NCBI RefSeq assembly: GCF_001544695.2
Contig: NZ_FCOM02000049.1
Coordinates: 1 to 64,000, forward strand
Reading direction: 5' to 3'
DNA length: 64,000 nt
DNA from: Caballeronia arvi
GTDB taxonomy: Bacteria > Pseudomonadota > Gammaproteobacteria > Burkholderiales > Burkholderiaceae
The first letter of the stretch is position 1, and every line of letters begins with the position of its first letter. This document shows positions 15,747 through 24,760 of this stretch, in pieces. The position numbers and the translations under genes are program-made. The notes beneath the pieces are model-generated. The model was not told the DNA's origin, ran no database searches, and saw nothing but the letters and a program-made list of their open reading frames with translations.

Positions 15747-17101
15747 GCCGCCACCTCCCCTTGTTCCTTCTTGAGCGCGTCGCGCATCACGTCCACCCAG
15801 TATTCGTGTTGAACGACGAAGAGGCCTTCGTCTTCGCTGCGCTCGCCCGAGATGAGCGGCTTGAGGCCCATGTTCTTCGCGTTGTCATCGGGACCGTGGA
15901 CCCACAGCGGCGCGCCGCGCGACAGGTCGTTCCACATCGCCGTGATGCCGGCATAACCTTGCTGGCACGCGCGGAACTCTTCGAGGTCGTCGCTCGTGCC
16001 CATGCCCGTCACGTTGAAGAAGTCTTCGTATTGACGGATGCGCATCGCGCGGTCCTCTGCGCTCTCGCCCTTCGGCGCGAAGCAGAAGATGCTGACTTCG
16101 GTCTTGTCGACGCCGAGCGGTCTCACCACGCGAATCTGCGTGCTGAACTGATCCATCAGGAACACGTTGGGATAGAGGCACAGATTGCGCGTCTGATTGA
16201 CGATGTAATCCGCCTGCACTTCACCGACGCGCGCCTTGATCTCTTCTCGATGTTGATAGACCGGCCGCACTTCCGGGTTCATCGTCTTCGTCCACAACAG
16301 AATGTGGCCGTGCTCGAAGCCATACACGCCCGCGACCGACTTGCTCCAGCTATTCGCATCGACGGCCTTGGTGCCTTCGACCTTGCGGCGGCCCATCGTC
16401 GCGGCGTAGTTCCAGTGCACGGTGCTGACGTGATAACCATCGCAGCCGTTTTCCATCTGCATCTTCCAGTTGCCTTCGTAGATGTACAAGGAATTGCCGC
16501 GCAATACTTCGAGTCCGTCCGGCGCCTGATCGACGATCTGATCGATGATGGTCTTCGTCTCGCCGAGATAGTCTTCGAGCGGCATCGAATCCGCATTGAG
16601 ACTGCCGAACAGAAAACCGCGATAACTTTCGAAGCGCGGCACCTTGCGCAAATCGTGCGAGCCGTGCGAGTTGAATTGAATCGGATATTCAGTGGTCTTC
16701 TCGTCCTTCACCTTCAAAAGCTTGCCGGTGTTGGAAAAAGTCCAGCCGTGGAACGGGCATGTGAAGCTGCCCTTATTGCCGTGCTTGCGGCGGCACAGCA
16801 TTGCGCCTTTATGGGCGCATGCGTTGATGACCGCATTCAGCGCGCCGGTCTTGTCACGCGTGACGACCACCGGCTGGCGGCCGATCCACGTCGTGTAGTA
16901 ATCGTTGTTATTGGGAATCTGGCTTTCATGCGCGAGATAAACCCAATTGCTCTCGAAGATATGCTTCATCTCGAGTTCATACAAATCGGCATTGGTGAAG
17001 ATATCGCGGCGGCAGCGGAATACACCGCTTTCCTTGTCGTCCTGAACGGCGTTCTGCAGCAGTTCGTCGAGCTGACTGGCTTTGTCGGTAATGGCGGACA
17101 T
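15743..17101 (-). CDS. benA: Benzoate 1,2-dioxygenase large subunit BenA
   Basis: Catalytic subunit that dihydroxylates benzoate to the cis-diol. 452 residues. The Rieske [2Fe-2S] ligands are CxH at 95-97 (CAHKG) and CPFH at 115-118. The mononuclear iron site is in NGCDGYHVSTVHW (two His after Asp), with a further Asp late in the catalytic domain. The start of the catalytic domain reads NWKMQMEN. It lies 118 bp downstream of catA on the same strand, so catA and benABCD are probably one operon, perhaps with an internal promoter. Confidence 0.97.
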   Translation of the reverse strand: MSAITDKASQLDELLQNAVQDDKESGVFRCRRDIFTNADLYELEMKHIFESNWVYLAHESQIPNNNDYYTTWIGRQPVVVTRDKTGALNAVINACAHKGAMLCRRKHGNKGSFTCPFHGWTFSNTGKLLKVKDEKTTEYPIQFNSHGSHDLRKVPRFESYRGFLFGSLNADSMPLEDYLGETKTIIDQIVDQAPDGLEVLRGNSLYIYEGNWKMQMENGCDGYHVSTVHWNYAATMGRRKVEGTKAVDANSWSKSVAGVYGFEHGHILLWTKTMNPEVRPVYQHREEIKARVGEVQADYIVNQTRNLCLYPNVFLMDQFSTQIRVVRPLGVDKTEVSIFCFAPKGESAEDRAMRIRQYEDFFNVTGMGTSDDLEEFRACQQGYAGITAMWNDLSRGAPLWVHGPDDNAKNMGLKPLISGERSEDEGLFVVQHEYWVDVMRDALKKEQGEVAA

Positions 17102-17118
17102 GTGTGCTCTCCCTATGC

Positions 17119-17138
17119 GCGCTTCAATGAAGAAGCGC
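17119..17138 (-). promoter_or_regulatory. Hairpin 18 bp upstream of benA
   Basis: GCGCTTC (17119-17125) pairs perfectly with GAAGCGC (17132-17138) around AATGAA. It sits in the catA-benA spacer, next to the benA ribosome site. An mRNA processing or translational role is possible; the sequence does not prove one. Confidence 0.35.
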
Positions 17139-17219
17139 TTGCATCGGTGTCGAATGATTCATGCGGAGATTCGGGCGGCGACAGACCTGCCGCCGCTTTG
17201 GGCGCTTGCGCGTCGTGAT

Positions 17220-18155
17220 TTACGCCGTCGCGGAAACGCGCGGGCGCTGGACGATCTGGTTGTCCTTGCCCTGAACCAGCGGCGTCAACTGAATGTCGAA
17301 CTCGATTTCCTTATAAGCATCGGTTTTCAGTCCGAGCGCATTGCCACCCGTCTTTTCGATGACATGCGGCACCAGCTCTTCGCGCGTTGCATAAGCGAAG
17401 TCATCCCAGATCAGCGGATCGCCTTCGATATTGATCTGCGTCGTCAGCTTGCGATGCTTCTCGCTGGTCGCGAAGAAATGCACGTGCGCCGGACGATTGC
17501 CGTGGCGCGCGAGTGCATCCAGCAATTGCTGCGTGGCGCCTTGCGGCGGGCAGCCATAACCCACCGGCATGAGCGTGCGGAATTCGTACTTGCCGTCGGC
17601 GCCGGTTTTGACTGCACCGCGCAGATTGAAATCGCTTTGCGCGCCGGTCGGGTCGAAGTGCGAATAGAAGCCCTTCGAATTCGCGTGCCAGCATTCGACC
17701 ACCGCATTCGCAACCGGCTTGCCATCGGAACCCGTGACCGTGCCGCGGATGATCAGCGGACCAGCGTCTGCATCGGGATTGATGTCGATCTTCGAGACGC
17801 CATCGCGAATCGGCGCACCGGCGACATACAACGGGCCTTCGATCGTACGCGGCGTGCCGCCGTGAATATCGGCTTCGCGATCGGCGGCATCCATGCGGAT
17901 GTCGAGATACTTTTCCAGACCGAGGCCTGCGGCGAGCAAAGCGGCTTCGCCATCTTTGCCCAGCTTGTTGAAGTAATTGACGCCGGCCCAGATTTCATCG
18001 GGCGTCATGTCGAGATCGTCGATAGCTTTGAACAGATCGCTCAACAGGCGACTGGTAATCTCTTTGGCGCGAGCATTGCCGTCCTGGCTTCCGATGTTGG
18101 TAGCGGCCTTCAACAGGTCCTGCACTTCCTTCGTATCGAACACTTTGACGCTCAT
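17220..18155 (-). CDS. catA: Catechol 1,2-dioxygenase CatA
   Basis: Ortho (intradiol) cleavage of catechol to cis,cis-muconate with non-haem Fe(III). 311 residues starting MSVKVFDTKEVQDLLKAATN. The N-terminal helical linker domain is followed by the intradiol core: PLYVAGAP (first Tyr ligand), GFYSHFDP region (second Tyr) and RPAHVHFFATSEKHRKLTTQ (two His ligands). The longer frame beginning at 18296 crosses the catA-catR promoter region and is not credible. It is divergent from catR (176 bp between starts) and first gene of the catA-benABCD-ridA strand. Confidence 0.96.
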   Translation of the reverse strand: MSVKVFDTKEVQDLLKAATNIGSQDGNARAKEITSRLLSDLFKAIDDLDMTPDEIWAGVNYFNKLGKDGEAALLAAGLGLEKYLDIRMDAADREADIHGGTPRTIEGPLYVAGAPIRDGVSKIDINPDADAGPLIIRGTVTGSDGKPVANAVVECWHANSKGFYSHFDPTGAQSDFNLRGAVKTGADGKYEFRTLMPVGYGCPPQGATQQLLDALARHGNRPAHVHFFATSEKHRKLTTQINIEGDPLIWDDFAYATREELVPHVIEKTGGNALGLKTDAYKEIEFDIQLTPLVQGKDNQIVQRPRVSATA

Positions 18156-18289
18156 GTCTGCTCCTGAATCTCGCAATTTTATGGTGGGGTTAACCCTTGC
18201 TTCAGCACCGGCGTAGATATGCTCGGAAGGTATAGTCGGGTGTTGAAACAAAGCGTGAAGGCAGGATAATGGACGTAAAGAAGGCCAGT

Positions 18290-18310
18290 CCAACACTGAT
18301 TTAGTATTGG
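18290..18310. promoter_or_regulatory. CatR/BenM-type binding site in the catA-catR region
   Basis: CCAACACT-GATTT-AGTATTGG is an 8-5-8 inverted repeat with one mismatch. Within it, ACAC-N7-GTAT differs by one base from the BenM/CatM/CatR consensus ATAC-N7-GTAT. It starts 22 bp upstream of the catR start codon and 135 bp upstream of catA. Position fits autorepression of catR and activation of catA. A weaker ATGC-N7-GTAT lies at 18219-18233. Confidence 0.7.
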
Positions 18311-18331
18311 GCTATATCCAGGAGGTATTGA

Positions 18332-19255
18332 ATGGAGCTGCGACATCTCCGCTATTTCGTAGCGGTGGCGGAAGAACGTAACTTCACACGCGCCGCGGAG
18401 CGGCTGCATATCGCGCAGCCGCCCTTGAGCCGTCAGATACAGCAGCTCGAAGAAACGCTCGGCGTGCAACTGTTCGAGCGCAACTCCCGTCCGTTGAAGC
18501 TGACGGAGACCGGCAAGTTCTTTTATTCCCATGCCGTGCAACTGCTCGCCCAGACCGCCGAACTCGAATCGATGACGCGGCGCGTCGGTAATATCGAGCG
18601 CAGTCTTTCGGTGGGATTCGTCGGCTCGACCTTGTACGGGATGCTGCCGAAGATCATCCGGCGCTTTCGCGACGAGAACGCCACCGTCGAGCTCAGTCTT
18701 CACGAAATGTCGACGATGGACCAGATCCGCGCGCTCAAGGATGGCCGTATCGACGTCGGCTTCGGGCGCATTCGTCATGAGGATGCGAATATCCGCCGCG
18801 TGGTGCTTCGCGAAGAACAGTTGATCGTCGCGCTTCCGCTCGGGCACCCGCTTTCGCTCGCGAAGGCCGTGCTTTCGCTTCGCGATCTCGTCAACGAGAC
18901 ACTCATCATCTTTCCGAAAGCGCCGCGCCCGAGTTATGCCGATCAGGTGCTCGCGGCCTATCAGGACCGCGGTCTTGCGCCGCGCAAGATCTATGAAGTG
19001 CGTGAATTGCAGATCGCGCTCGGTCTCGTCGCGGCGGGCGAAGGCATCTCCGTCGTGCCGAGCAGCGTGCATGGCCTCAAGCGCGACGACGTCAGCTATA
19101 AGGAACTCGACGATCCGACACTCGTGTCGCCCGTCATCATGAGCATGCGTGCGCTGGACGAGTCGCGCGACATCAAGGAGATGCTCGAACTCATCTACCG
19201 GCTTTACGACGAGGAAAAGATCGCCTATGCGCCCCGCACGGAGCGGGGCCAATAG
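18332..19255 (+). CDS. catR: LysR-family regulator of catechol/benzoate genes, CatR/BenM type
   Basis: 307 residues. Starts MELRHLRYFVAVAEERNFTR with the winged helix RAAERLHIAQPPLSRQIQQL, a form shared by BenM, CatM and CatR. The effector domain follows (LSVGFVGSTLYGMLPKIIRR onward). In this group muconate (and, for BenM, benzoate) is the inducer; which applies here cannot be told from sequence. The gene lies between catA and catBC. Binding sites of the expected type occur at 18290-18310 and 19262-19280. AGGAGGT is its ribosome site. Confidence 0.92.
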   Translation: MELRHLRYFVAVAEERNFTRAAERLHIAQPPLSRQIQQLEETLGVQLFERNSRPLKLTETGKFFYSHAVQLLAQTAELESMTRRVGNIERSLSVGFVGSTLYGMLPKIIRRFRDENATVELSLHEMSTMDQIRALKDGRIDVGFGRIRHEDANIRRVVLREEQLIVALPLGHPLSLAKAVLSLRDLVNETLIIFPKAPRPSYADQVLAAYQDRGLAPRKIYEVRELQIALGLVAAGEGISVVPSSVHGLKRDDVSYKELDDPTLVSPVIMSMRALDESRDIKEMLELIYRLYDEEKIAYAPRTERGQ

Positions 19256-19261
19256 CGCGCG

Positions 19262-19280
19262 CCATACCTCCGGGGTATGG
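19262..19280. promoter_or_regulatory. Perfect CatR/BenM box upstream of catB
   Basis: CCATACC-TCCGG-GGTATGG is a perfect 7-5-7 inverted repeat and contains ATAC-N7-GTAT with no mismatch to the CatM/BenM/CatR consensus. It begins 7 bp after the catR stop and lies 80 bp before the catB start. A separate, CatR-controlled catBC-benE promoter is therefore likely. Confidence 0.8.
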
Positions 19281-19360
19281 CACTAGACGTCAACGGTGTT
19301 GGACATGCGGCAAACGGGCGCGCAATACTTCAGCAACCCACCCATTCCGACATTTCGAGT

Positions 19361-20488
19361 ATGAACGCCCAAATCACCTCCGTCGAAGCGATTCTGGTTG
19401 ATCTTCCGACCATCCGTGCGCATCAGCTCGCGATGGCGACGATGCAGCAGCAAACTCTCGTCATTGTCCGCCTGCGCACGAGCGACGGCATCGAGGGCAT
19501 TGGCGAGGCCACGACCATCGGCGGCCTGTCTTACGGCGATGAAAGCCCCGAAGGCATCAAGCTGACCATCGATACGTATCTCGCGCCCGCGCTGGCCGGA
19601 CAGGACGCGACCAATATCAACGCCGCGATGCTCAGGCTGAACAAGGTCGCGCGCGGCAACCGCTTCGCAAAGTGCGCGATCGAAACGGCGCTGCTCGATG
19701 CACAAGGCAAGCGCCTCGGCATTCCCGTTGCGGAACTGCTTGGCGGCGCGGTGCGCAAGACGCTTCCGGTGCTGTGGACGCTCGCGAGCGGCGACACGCA
19801 GCGCGATATCGACGAAGCCGAAATGCTGCTCGCCGAACGCCGCCACAACACGTTCAAGCTGAAGATCGGCCGCCGCAGCGTGCGCGAGGACGGCGCGCAT
19901 GTATCGAAGATCAAGGCGGCGCTCGGCGATCGCGCGAAAGTCACCGTCGATGTGAACCAGGCCTGGAACGAAGCCGATGCCGCGCTCGGCATCGAAGCGC
20001 TCCAAGCCGCGGGCATCGATCTGATCGAGCAGCCGACGCCGCGCGAGCAGCGCAGCGCGCTCGCGCGACTGGCCGCGCGCTTCATCGTGCCGATCATGGC
20101 CGACGAAGCCGTGACGGGACCGGAAGACGCGCTCGAACTCGTGCGCCACGCCTGCGCCGATGTCTTCGCGCTGAAGATCGCGAAGTCGGGCGGCATCTAC
20201 GGCATGATGCGCACCGCCGCCATCGCCGATGCGGCCGGCGTCTCGCTGTACGGCGGCACGATGCTCGAAGGCAGCATCGGCTCGATTGCATCGGCGCATG
20301 GTTTCAGCGCGCTGCCGCAGCTCGCGTGGGGCACGGAACTGTTCGGACCGCTGCTGCTGAAGGACGACATCGTCACGGCGCGGCCGCAGTATCGTGACTT
20401 CGATCTTCATTTGCCGGAAGGTCCGGGCCTCGGTCTTCAGATCGATGAAGACAAGCTCAAGTTTTATCGTCGCGACAAGAATAGCTAA
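19361..20488 (+). CDS. catB: Muconate cycloisomerase CatB
   Basis: Converts cis,cis-muconate to muconolactone; enolase superfamily, Mn/Mg dependent. 375 residues. Seen: TFKLKIGRR (KxK catalytic Lys), DVNQAWNE, EQPTPREQ and MADEAV (metal ligands), LKIAKSGGIYG (second Lys) and GGTMLEGSIG. ATG at 19361 gives MNAQITSVEAILVDLPTIRA, the normal catB N-terminus. The in-frame ATG at 19277 lies inside the CatR box and is rejected. 17 bp before catC. Confidence 0.95.
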   Translation: MNAQITSVEAILVDLPTIRAHQLAMATMQQQTLVIVRLRTSDGIEGIGEATTIGGLSYGDESPEGIKLTIDTYLAPALAGQDATNINAAMLRLNKVARGNRFAKCAIETALLDAQGKRLGIPVAELLGGAVRKTLPVLWTLASGDTQRDIDEAEMLLAERRHNTFKLKIGRRSVREDGAHVSKIKAALGDRAKVTVDVNQAWNEADAALGIEALQAAGIDLIEQPTPREQRSALARLAARFIVPIMADEAVTGPEDALELVRHACADVFALKIAKSGGIYGMMRTAAIADAAGVSLYGGTMLEGSIGSIASAHGFSALPQLAWGTELFGPLLLKDDIVTARPQYRDFDLHLPEGPGLGLQIDEDKLKFYRRDKNS

Positions 20489-20505
20489 ACACAGGAGAAC
20501 CAGAC

Positions 20506-20784
20506 ATGCTTTATCTCGTGAGAATGGACGTCCATTTGCCGCACGACATGCCCGCCGAAAAGGCCGACGCAATCAAGGCGCGCGAAAAGGAATACTCGCA
20601 AGAGCTGCAACGGCAAGGCAAGTGGCAGCAATTGCATCGCGTGGTCGGGGAGTATGCGAACTACAGCGTGTTCGATGTCGAATCGCACGACGAACTGCAC
20701 ACCCTCCTCTCCGGTCTGCCGCTCTTTCCGTACATGACGATGAAGGTAACGGCCCTTGCACATCATCCGTCGTCGATTCACTGA
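20506..20784 (+). CDS. catC: Muconolactone delta-isomerase CatC
   Basis: 92 residues, starting MLYLVRMDVHLPHDMPAEKA. Isomerises muconolactone to 3-oxoadipate enol-lactone. Matches CatC along its length: KAREKEYSQELQRQGKWQ, VVGEYANYSVFDVESHDELH, LSGLPLFPYM and a C-terminal HPSSI. The protein is a homodecamer in characterised members. It lies between catB and benE; its TGA is followed at once by the benE ATG. Confidence 0.96.
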   Translation: MLYLVRMDVHLPHDMPAEKADAIKAREKEYSQELQRQGKWQQLHRVVGEYANYSVFDVESHDELHTLLSGLPLFPYMTMKVTALAHHPSSIH

Positions 20785-21966
20785 ATGTCATCGGTAGCGA
20801 GCAAAGGAGACTGGTCTGTCTCCGCTGTGAGCGCGGGACTGCTCGCCGTCATCATCTCGTATGCCGGACCGCTCGCGATCTTCTTTCAGGCCGCGCACAC
20901 GGCGCATGTCGGCAACGACGTGGTCGCGTCGTGGGTCTGGTCCATTTCGATGGGCGCGGCGTTCTCGGGCATCGTGCTCAGCTGGTGGCTGAAGCAGCCG
21001 ATCATCACGGCGTGGTCCGCGCCCGGCACGGCGCTGCTCGTCACGCTCTTTCCCGGCATGCCGGTGAGCGAGGCGATCGGCGCGTATATCGTCGCGGGCG
21101 CGTGCATCTTCGCGCTCGGCGTGTCCGGTCTCTTCGACCCGATCGTCAAGCGCATACCAAAAGGCATTGCCTGCGCGATGATGGCGGGCATCCTCTTTCA
21201 GTTCGGCGTCAATGTGTTCAAGTCGGTTGCCGTCACGCCGACGCTCGCATTGGGCATGCTAGCGAGCTTCATCGTGTTCCGCCGGTTTGCGCCGCGCTAC
21301 TGCCTCATTCTGGTGCTCGCGTGCGGCGGCGCGCTCGCCGTCGGGCTCGGCCTCACGCATTTCGAATCGCTCAGCGTTCACCTGACGCGCCCCGTATTCA
21401 CGATGCCGACGTGGACCTGGCAGTCGACGGTGAGTCTCGCGGTGCCGCTCGTCATCGTCAGTCTGACGGGTCAGTTTTTGCCGGGCTTTGCGATCCTGCG
21501 CGCTTCCGGCTATGAGACGCCGTCGCGCCCCGTCCTCATGACGACGAGCCTCGCGTCGATTCTGGTCGCGTTCTCGGGCGGCATCACGATCGTCATCGCG
21601 GCGATCACCGCGGCGCTATGCACCGGACCCGACGCGCATCGCGATCCGCAGCGCCGCTACGTCGCGGGCATCGCGAACGGGCTCTTCTATCTCATCGGCG
21701 GATGCTTCGCCGGAACCGTCGTCATGTTGTTCGCCGCGCTGCCGAACGCGTTCGTCGCCGTGCTCGCGGGCCTCGCGTTGCTCGGCGCGATCGCGGCGAA
21801 TATCGTCGGGCTGGTGCACGACGAGGCGCATCGCGAAGCATCGTTCATCACGTTCATCGCGACGGCTTCGAACATGAGCTTTCTCGGTCTCGGCTCGGCG
21901 TTCTGGGGCATCGTGCTGGGCACGCTCGCGCATCTGATTCTCGGGCGCGCGAAGCATACACGCTGA
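20785..21966 (+). CDS. benE: Benzoate/H+ symporter BenE
   Basis: 393 residues with about 12 membrane helices. The segments FSGIVLSWWLKQPIITAWSA, TGQFLPGFAILRASGYETP and ITAALCTGPDAHRDPQRRYV are typical of BenE. The family is fused-repeat, AzgA/SulP-like, not MFS. It gives the cell a benzoate importer in addition to the AAHS carrier at 10249-11595. It starts immediately after the catC stop, so catB-catC-benE are one transcription unit. Confidence 0.94.
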   Translation: MSSVASKGDWSVSAVSAGLLAVIISYAGPLAIFFQAAHTAHVGNDVVASWVWSISMGAAFSGIVLSWWLKQPIITAWSAPGTALLVTLFPGMPVSEAIGAYIVAGACIFALGVSGLFDPIVKRIPKGIACAMMAGILFQFGVNVFKSVAVTPTLALGMLASFIVFRRFAPRYCLILVLACGGALAVGLGLTHFESLSVHLTRPVFTMPTWTWQSTVSLAVPLVIVSLTGQFLPGFAILRASGYETPSRPVLMTTSLASILVAFSGGITIVIAAITAALCTGPDAHRDPQRRYVAGIANGLFYLIGGCFAGTVVMLFAALPNAFVAVLAGLALLGAIAANIVGLVHDEAHREASFITFIATASNMSFLGLGSAFWGIVLGTLAHLILGRAKHTR

Positions 21967-21967
21967 G

Positions 21968-23476
21968 CTACGCAGCACGCCGGCTCGCATCGCTCGCGAA
22001 CATCTGCGCGATTTTCAAACGATCCACTTTGCCCTGCTCCGTCAGCGGCACGCGTTGCGCGGCGACCATCCGCACCGCGCGCGCGACCTTCACGCCGCAC
22101 GCATCCTCGAGCGCGCGCATGCACACGGCGATATCGAACCGCCTGTTCGCCCACGGCGCGATCACCACGTTCCATCTGTATCCGCATGCAGCATCGCCGG
22201 AAGAAACAGCGCGCGCGTAGCGAACCTCGGGCAACGCGCAAAGCGGCGCTTCGATCTGCGCAGGGCCGACAGCATGACCATCGATCTCCGCGACATCGGC
22301 CGCGCGCCCGAGCACATGCAGATTGAGCTTCTCGTCGATGAAACCGACATCGCCCGTCATGCACCAGCCATCGCGAAACTTTTGCGACGACTCGATCGGC
22401 TGACGGTAATAGCCCTGCGCCACCGCCGCCGACCGCACTTCGATCGCGCCGTGCTGCCCCGTGCGCGCGAACGTGCCATCTGCGCGGCGAAAACGCACGT
22501 CGACACCGGGCCGGATGCGCCCCGCGCTATCGAGCAGGCTCGCATCGGCGCCATAGTCCGATGGCGTCAGCACGCTCACGAGCCCCGCCTCGCTCGCGCC
22601 GTACATGTGCGTGAGCACCGGGCCGAGCCGCGCGATCGCGCGCCGCCGCAGGATCGCGGGCGCCGAGCCGCCGATATGCGCGATCGAGCGCAGCGAAGAC
22701 AGATCGCGATGCTGCACGTCCGCGTGATCCATCGTCTCGAAAAGTTGCGGCTCGACCAGCAACACGTCGGTGATGCGTTCGGCTTCGATCGTCGCGAGTG
22801 TTTCGGCGGCGTCGTAGCGAGGCTTGAGCACAACCGTGCCGCCGCCCATCAGCGTATTGTCGACGAGCACTTGCGACAGATACGCCAGCGCGCCATTGAC
22901 GAGCTGACGGCGATCCGGCGGGCTCGGCGCACTGACCATCGCCGAGTACGCCGCGAAGCTGCGGCGGCTCGCTTTCGGCACGCCGGTCGAGCCGCCCGAC
23001 GAGACGACCACGGCGAGATCGTCGGGAAGCGCGCGGCTTGCCATCGGCGCATCGCTTTGCACGCGCGCGCGAATGTCCAGACGCAGGCGCGCCGCGCCAA
23101 TGCCGACATGGACGACGCGCGACGCGCAGCGCGCGGGCACGAGATACACGGTTTGGGGAAAATCGACGAGCAGCGTCGGCCGCATGCGATTCAGGAACGC
23201 CTCGCGATGCGCCGCCGATGCAATCGCGGGCAGGAACATCGTCGCTGCGCCGAGCAGGTTCGTCGCGTAGCGAATGGCGAGCGCATCGGGGCAATTCGGC
23301 GCGAACATCGCGACGAAATCGCCGCGCCCGATGCCAAGCGATTGCAACGCACGCGCATAGCGATAGACCGACGCGCGAAACGCGCCGGCCGTCACGTCTT
23401 CGTTGAGATAGCGAAGCGCCGTGCGATCGGCGTGCTGGCCTAGTCTTTCCAGCAGGACATCGATATAGGTTTTCAT
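21968..23476 (-). CDS. AMP-dependent synthetase / acyl-CoA ligase family protein
   Basis: 502 residues of the ANL superfamily. The P-loop-like SSGGSTGVPK is at 159-168, the adenine motif is MYGASEAG, TGD occurs in CMTGDVGFIDE, and the C-terminal Lys for half-reaction one is in TEQGKVDRLK. The A8 hinge region reads GRAADVAEIDGHAVGPAQIE, somewhat different from common acyl-CoA ligases. The substrate is not predictable here. Its start has GGAGG upstream. It follows tyrB by 67 bp on the same strand, so it may belong to the aroP-tyrB operon. It is convergent with benE (1 bp between stops). Confidence 0.78.
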   Translation of the reverse strand: MKTYIDVLLERLGQHADRTALRYLNEDVTAGAFRASVYRYARALQSLGIGRGDFVAMFAPNCPDALAIRYATNLLGAATMFLPAIASAAHREAFLNRMRPTLLVDFPQTVYLVPARCASRVVHVGIGAARLRLDIRARVQSDAPMASRALPDDLAVVVSSGGSTGVPKASRRSFAAYSAMVSAPSPPDRRQLVNGALAYLSQVLVDNTLMGGGTVVLKPRYDAAETLATIEAERITDVLLVEPQLFETMDHADVQHRDLSSLRSIAHIGGSAPAILRRRAIARLGPVLTHMYGASEAGLVSVLTPSDYGADASLLDSAGRIRPGVDVRFRRADGTFARTGQHGAIEVRSAAVAQGYYRQPIESSQKFRDGWCMTGDVGFIDEKLNLHVLGRAADVAEIDGHAVGPAQIEAPLCALPEVRYARAVSSGDAACGYRWNVVIAPWANRRFDIAVCMRALEDACGVKVARAVRMVAAQRVPLTEQGKVDRLKIAQMFASDASRRAA

Positions 23477-23543
23477 GACCGCATCCCTCCTTCGTGAGCG
23501 ATGGATGCAGTCTGCCCGCGCAGAATGAGCCGAAAATGAGCGG

Positions 23544-24749
23544 CTACGCGATCTCTTTCGAAAGCACTTCGCCGATGGCGTTCGCAGCCGCTTCTAGATT
23601 GCGGTCGTTCAGCGCCGCGACGCACATGCGGCCCGAGCGGATCAGATAGACGCCGTGACGCTCGCGCATGACATCGACCTGTTCGGCGGACAGTCCCGTG
23701 TACGTGAACATGCCGCGCTGATCGAGATAACGCGCGAGCATCGCATCGGGCACGTTGCCGCGCAAACGCGCGTGAATCGCGACGCGCATGCGTTCGATGC
23801 GCCCGCACATCGACGCGAGCTCGTCCTGCCACGATTGGCGCAGCGCCGGCGTCGTGAGCACGCGCGCGACGACCTTCGCGCCGTGCGTCGGCGGATTGCT
23901 GTAGTTCGCGCGCACGGCGCTCGTCAGCTGGCCGAGCACGCGCGCGGCCGTTTCCGCCGATTCGCAAATCACCGAGAGCGCGCCGCAGCGCTCGCCGTAC
24001 AGCGAGAAGTTCTTCGAGAACGAATTGGCGACGAACGCCGGCACGTTCTGGCGCACCAGTTCGCGAATCGCGAAGGCGTCGGCATCGAGTCCCGCACCGA
24101 AGCCCTGATACGCCATGTCGATGAACGGCAGCAGCCCGCGCGCCTTCATCACGCCGATGAGCTCGACCCATTGCGCATCGTTCAGATCGACGCCCGTCGG
24201 GTTGTGACAGCAAGCGTGCAGCAGCACGACGCTCTTCGCGGGCAGATCGCGGATCGAAGAAAGCATCGCGTCGAACTTCAGGCCGCCGGTTGCTTCGTCA
24301 TAGTACGGATACGTGCCGACGACGAATCCCGCGCGCTCGAAGATGAAGCGATGGTTGTCCCACGTCGGATCGCTGACCCAGACTTTCGCATCGGGAAAAT
24401 AGCGCTTGATGAAGTCCGCGCCGACCTTCAGCGCGCCCGAGCCGCCCAAGGTCTGCACGGTCGCGATGCGGCCTTCGTCGCGGGCGGTCGACGCGTCGCC
24501 GAATACGAGCGATTGCACCGCGTCGCGATAGGCGGCGAAGCCCGCCATCGGTAGATACGGTTTCGCGGCCGGTTCCGCGAGCAGTTGCGCTTCCGCTTCG
24601 CGCACGGCGCGCATCACGGGCAGACGGCCTTCGTCGTCGTAGTAAATGCCGATGCTCAGATTGACCTTGTCATCGCGCGGATCTTTCGCGAAGTCTTCGT
24701 TCAGCGTGAGGATCGGATCGCCAGGATAGGCATCGATGTGTTCGAACAT
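23544..24749 (-). CDS. tyrB: Aromatic amino acid / aspartate aminotransferase (class I, PLP)
   Basis: 401 residues, PLP-dependent fold-type I. NSFSKNFSLYGERCG carries the Schiff-base Lys246; CHNPTGVDL, YQGFGAG and the C-terminal SGRMCVAALN (Arg binding the alpha-carboxylate) are all TyrB/AspC features. The start MFEHIDAYPGDPILTLNEDF is the standard one, at 24749; upstream readthrough to 25106 overlaps aroP and is a shadow. It lies 11 bp after aroP, so aromatic amino acid transamination is the preferred role over aspartate. Confidence 0.9.
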   Translation of the reverse strand: MFEHIDAYPGDPILTLNEDFAKDPRDDKVNLSIGIYYDDEGRLPVMRAVREAEAQLLAEPAAKPYLPMAGFAAYRDAVQSLVFGDASTARDEGRIATVQTLGGSGALKVGADFIKRYFPDAKVWVSDPTWDNHRFIFERAGFVVGTYPYYDEATGGLKFDAMLSSIRDLPAKSVVLLHACCHNPTGVDLNDAQWVELIGVMKARGLLPFIDMAYQGFGAGLDADAFAIRELVRQNVPAFVANSFSKNFSLYGERCGALSVICESAETAARVLGQLTSAVRANYSNPPTHGAKVVARVLTTPALRQSWQDELASMCGRIERMRVAIHARLRGNVPDAMLARYLDQRGMFTYTGLSAEQVDVMRERHGVYLIRSGRMCVAALNDRNLEAAANAIGEVLSKEIA

Positions 24750-24760
24750 GTGAGTCTCCT

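Noticed and set aside
17119..17138. Terminator between catA and benA
   Set aside because: The hairpin has no T-run on the minus strand, and the genes belong to one pathway, so it was kept only as a possible regulatory hairpin.
18156..18296. Extended N-terminus of catA to 18296
   Set aside because: It would cover the catA-catR promoter region and gives residues unlike CatA.
19277..19360. Longer N-terminus for catB starting at 19277
   Set aside because: That ATG is inside the CatR binding dyad, and the extra residues are unlike CatB.
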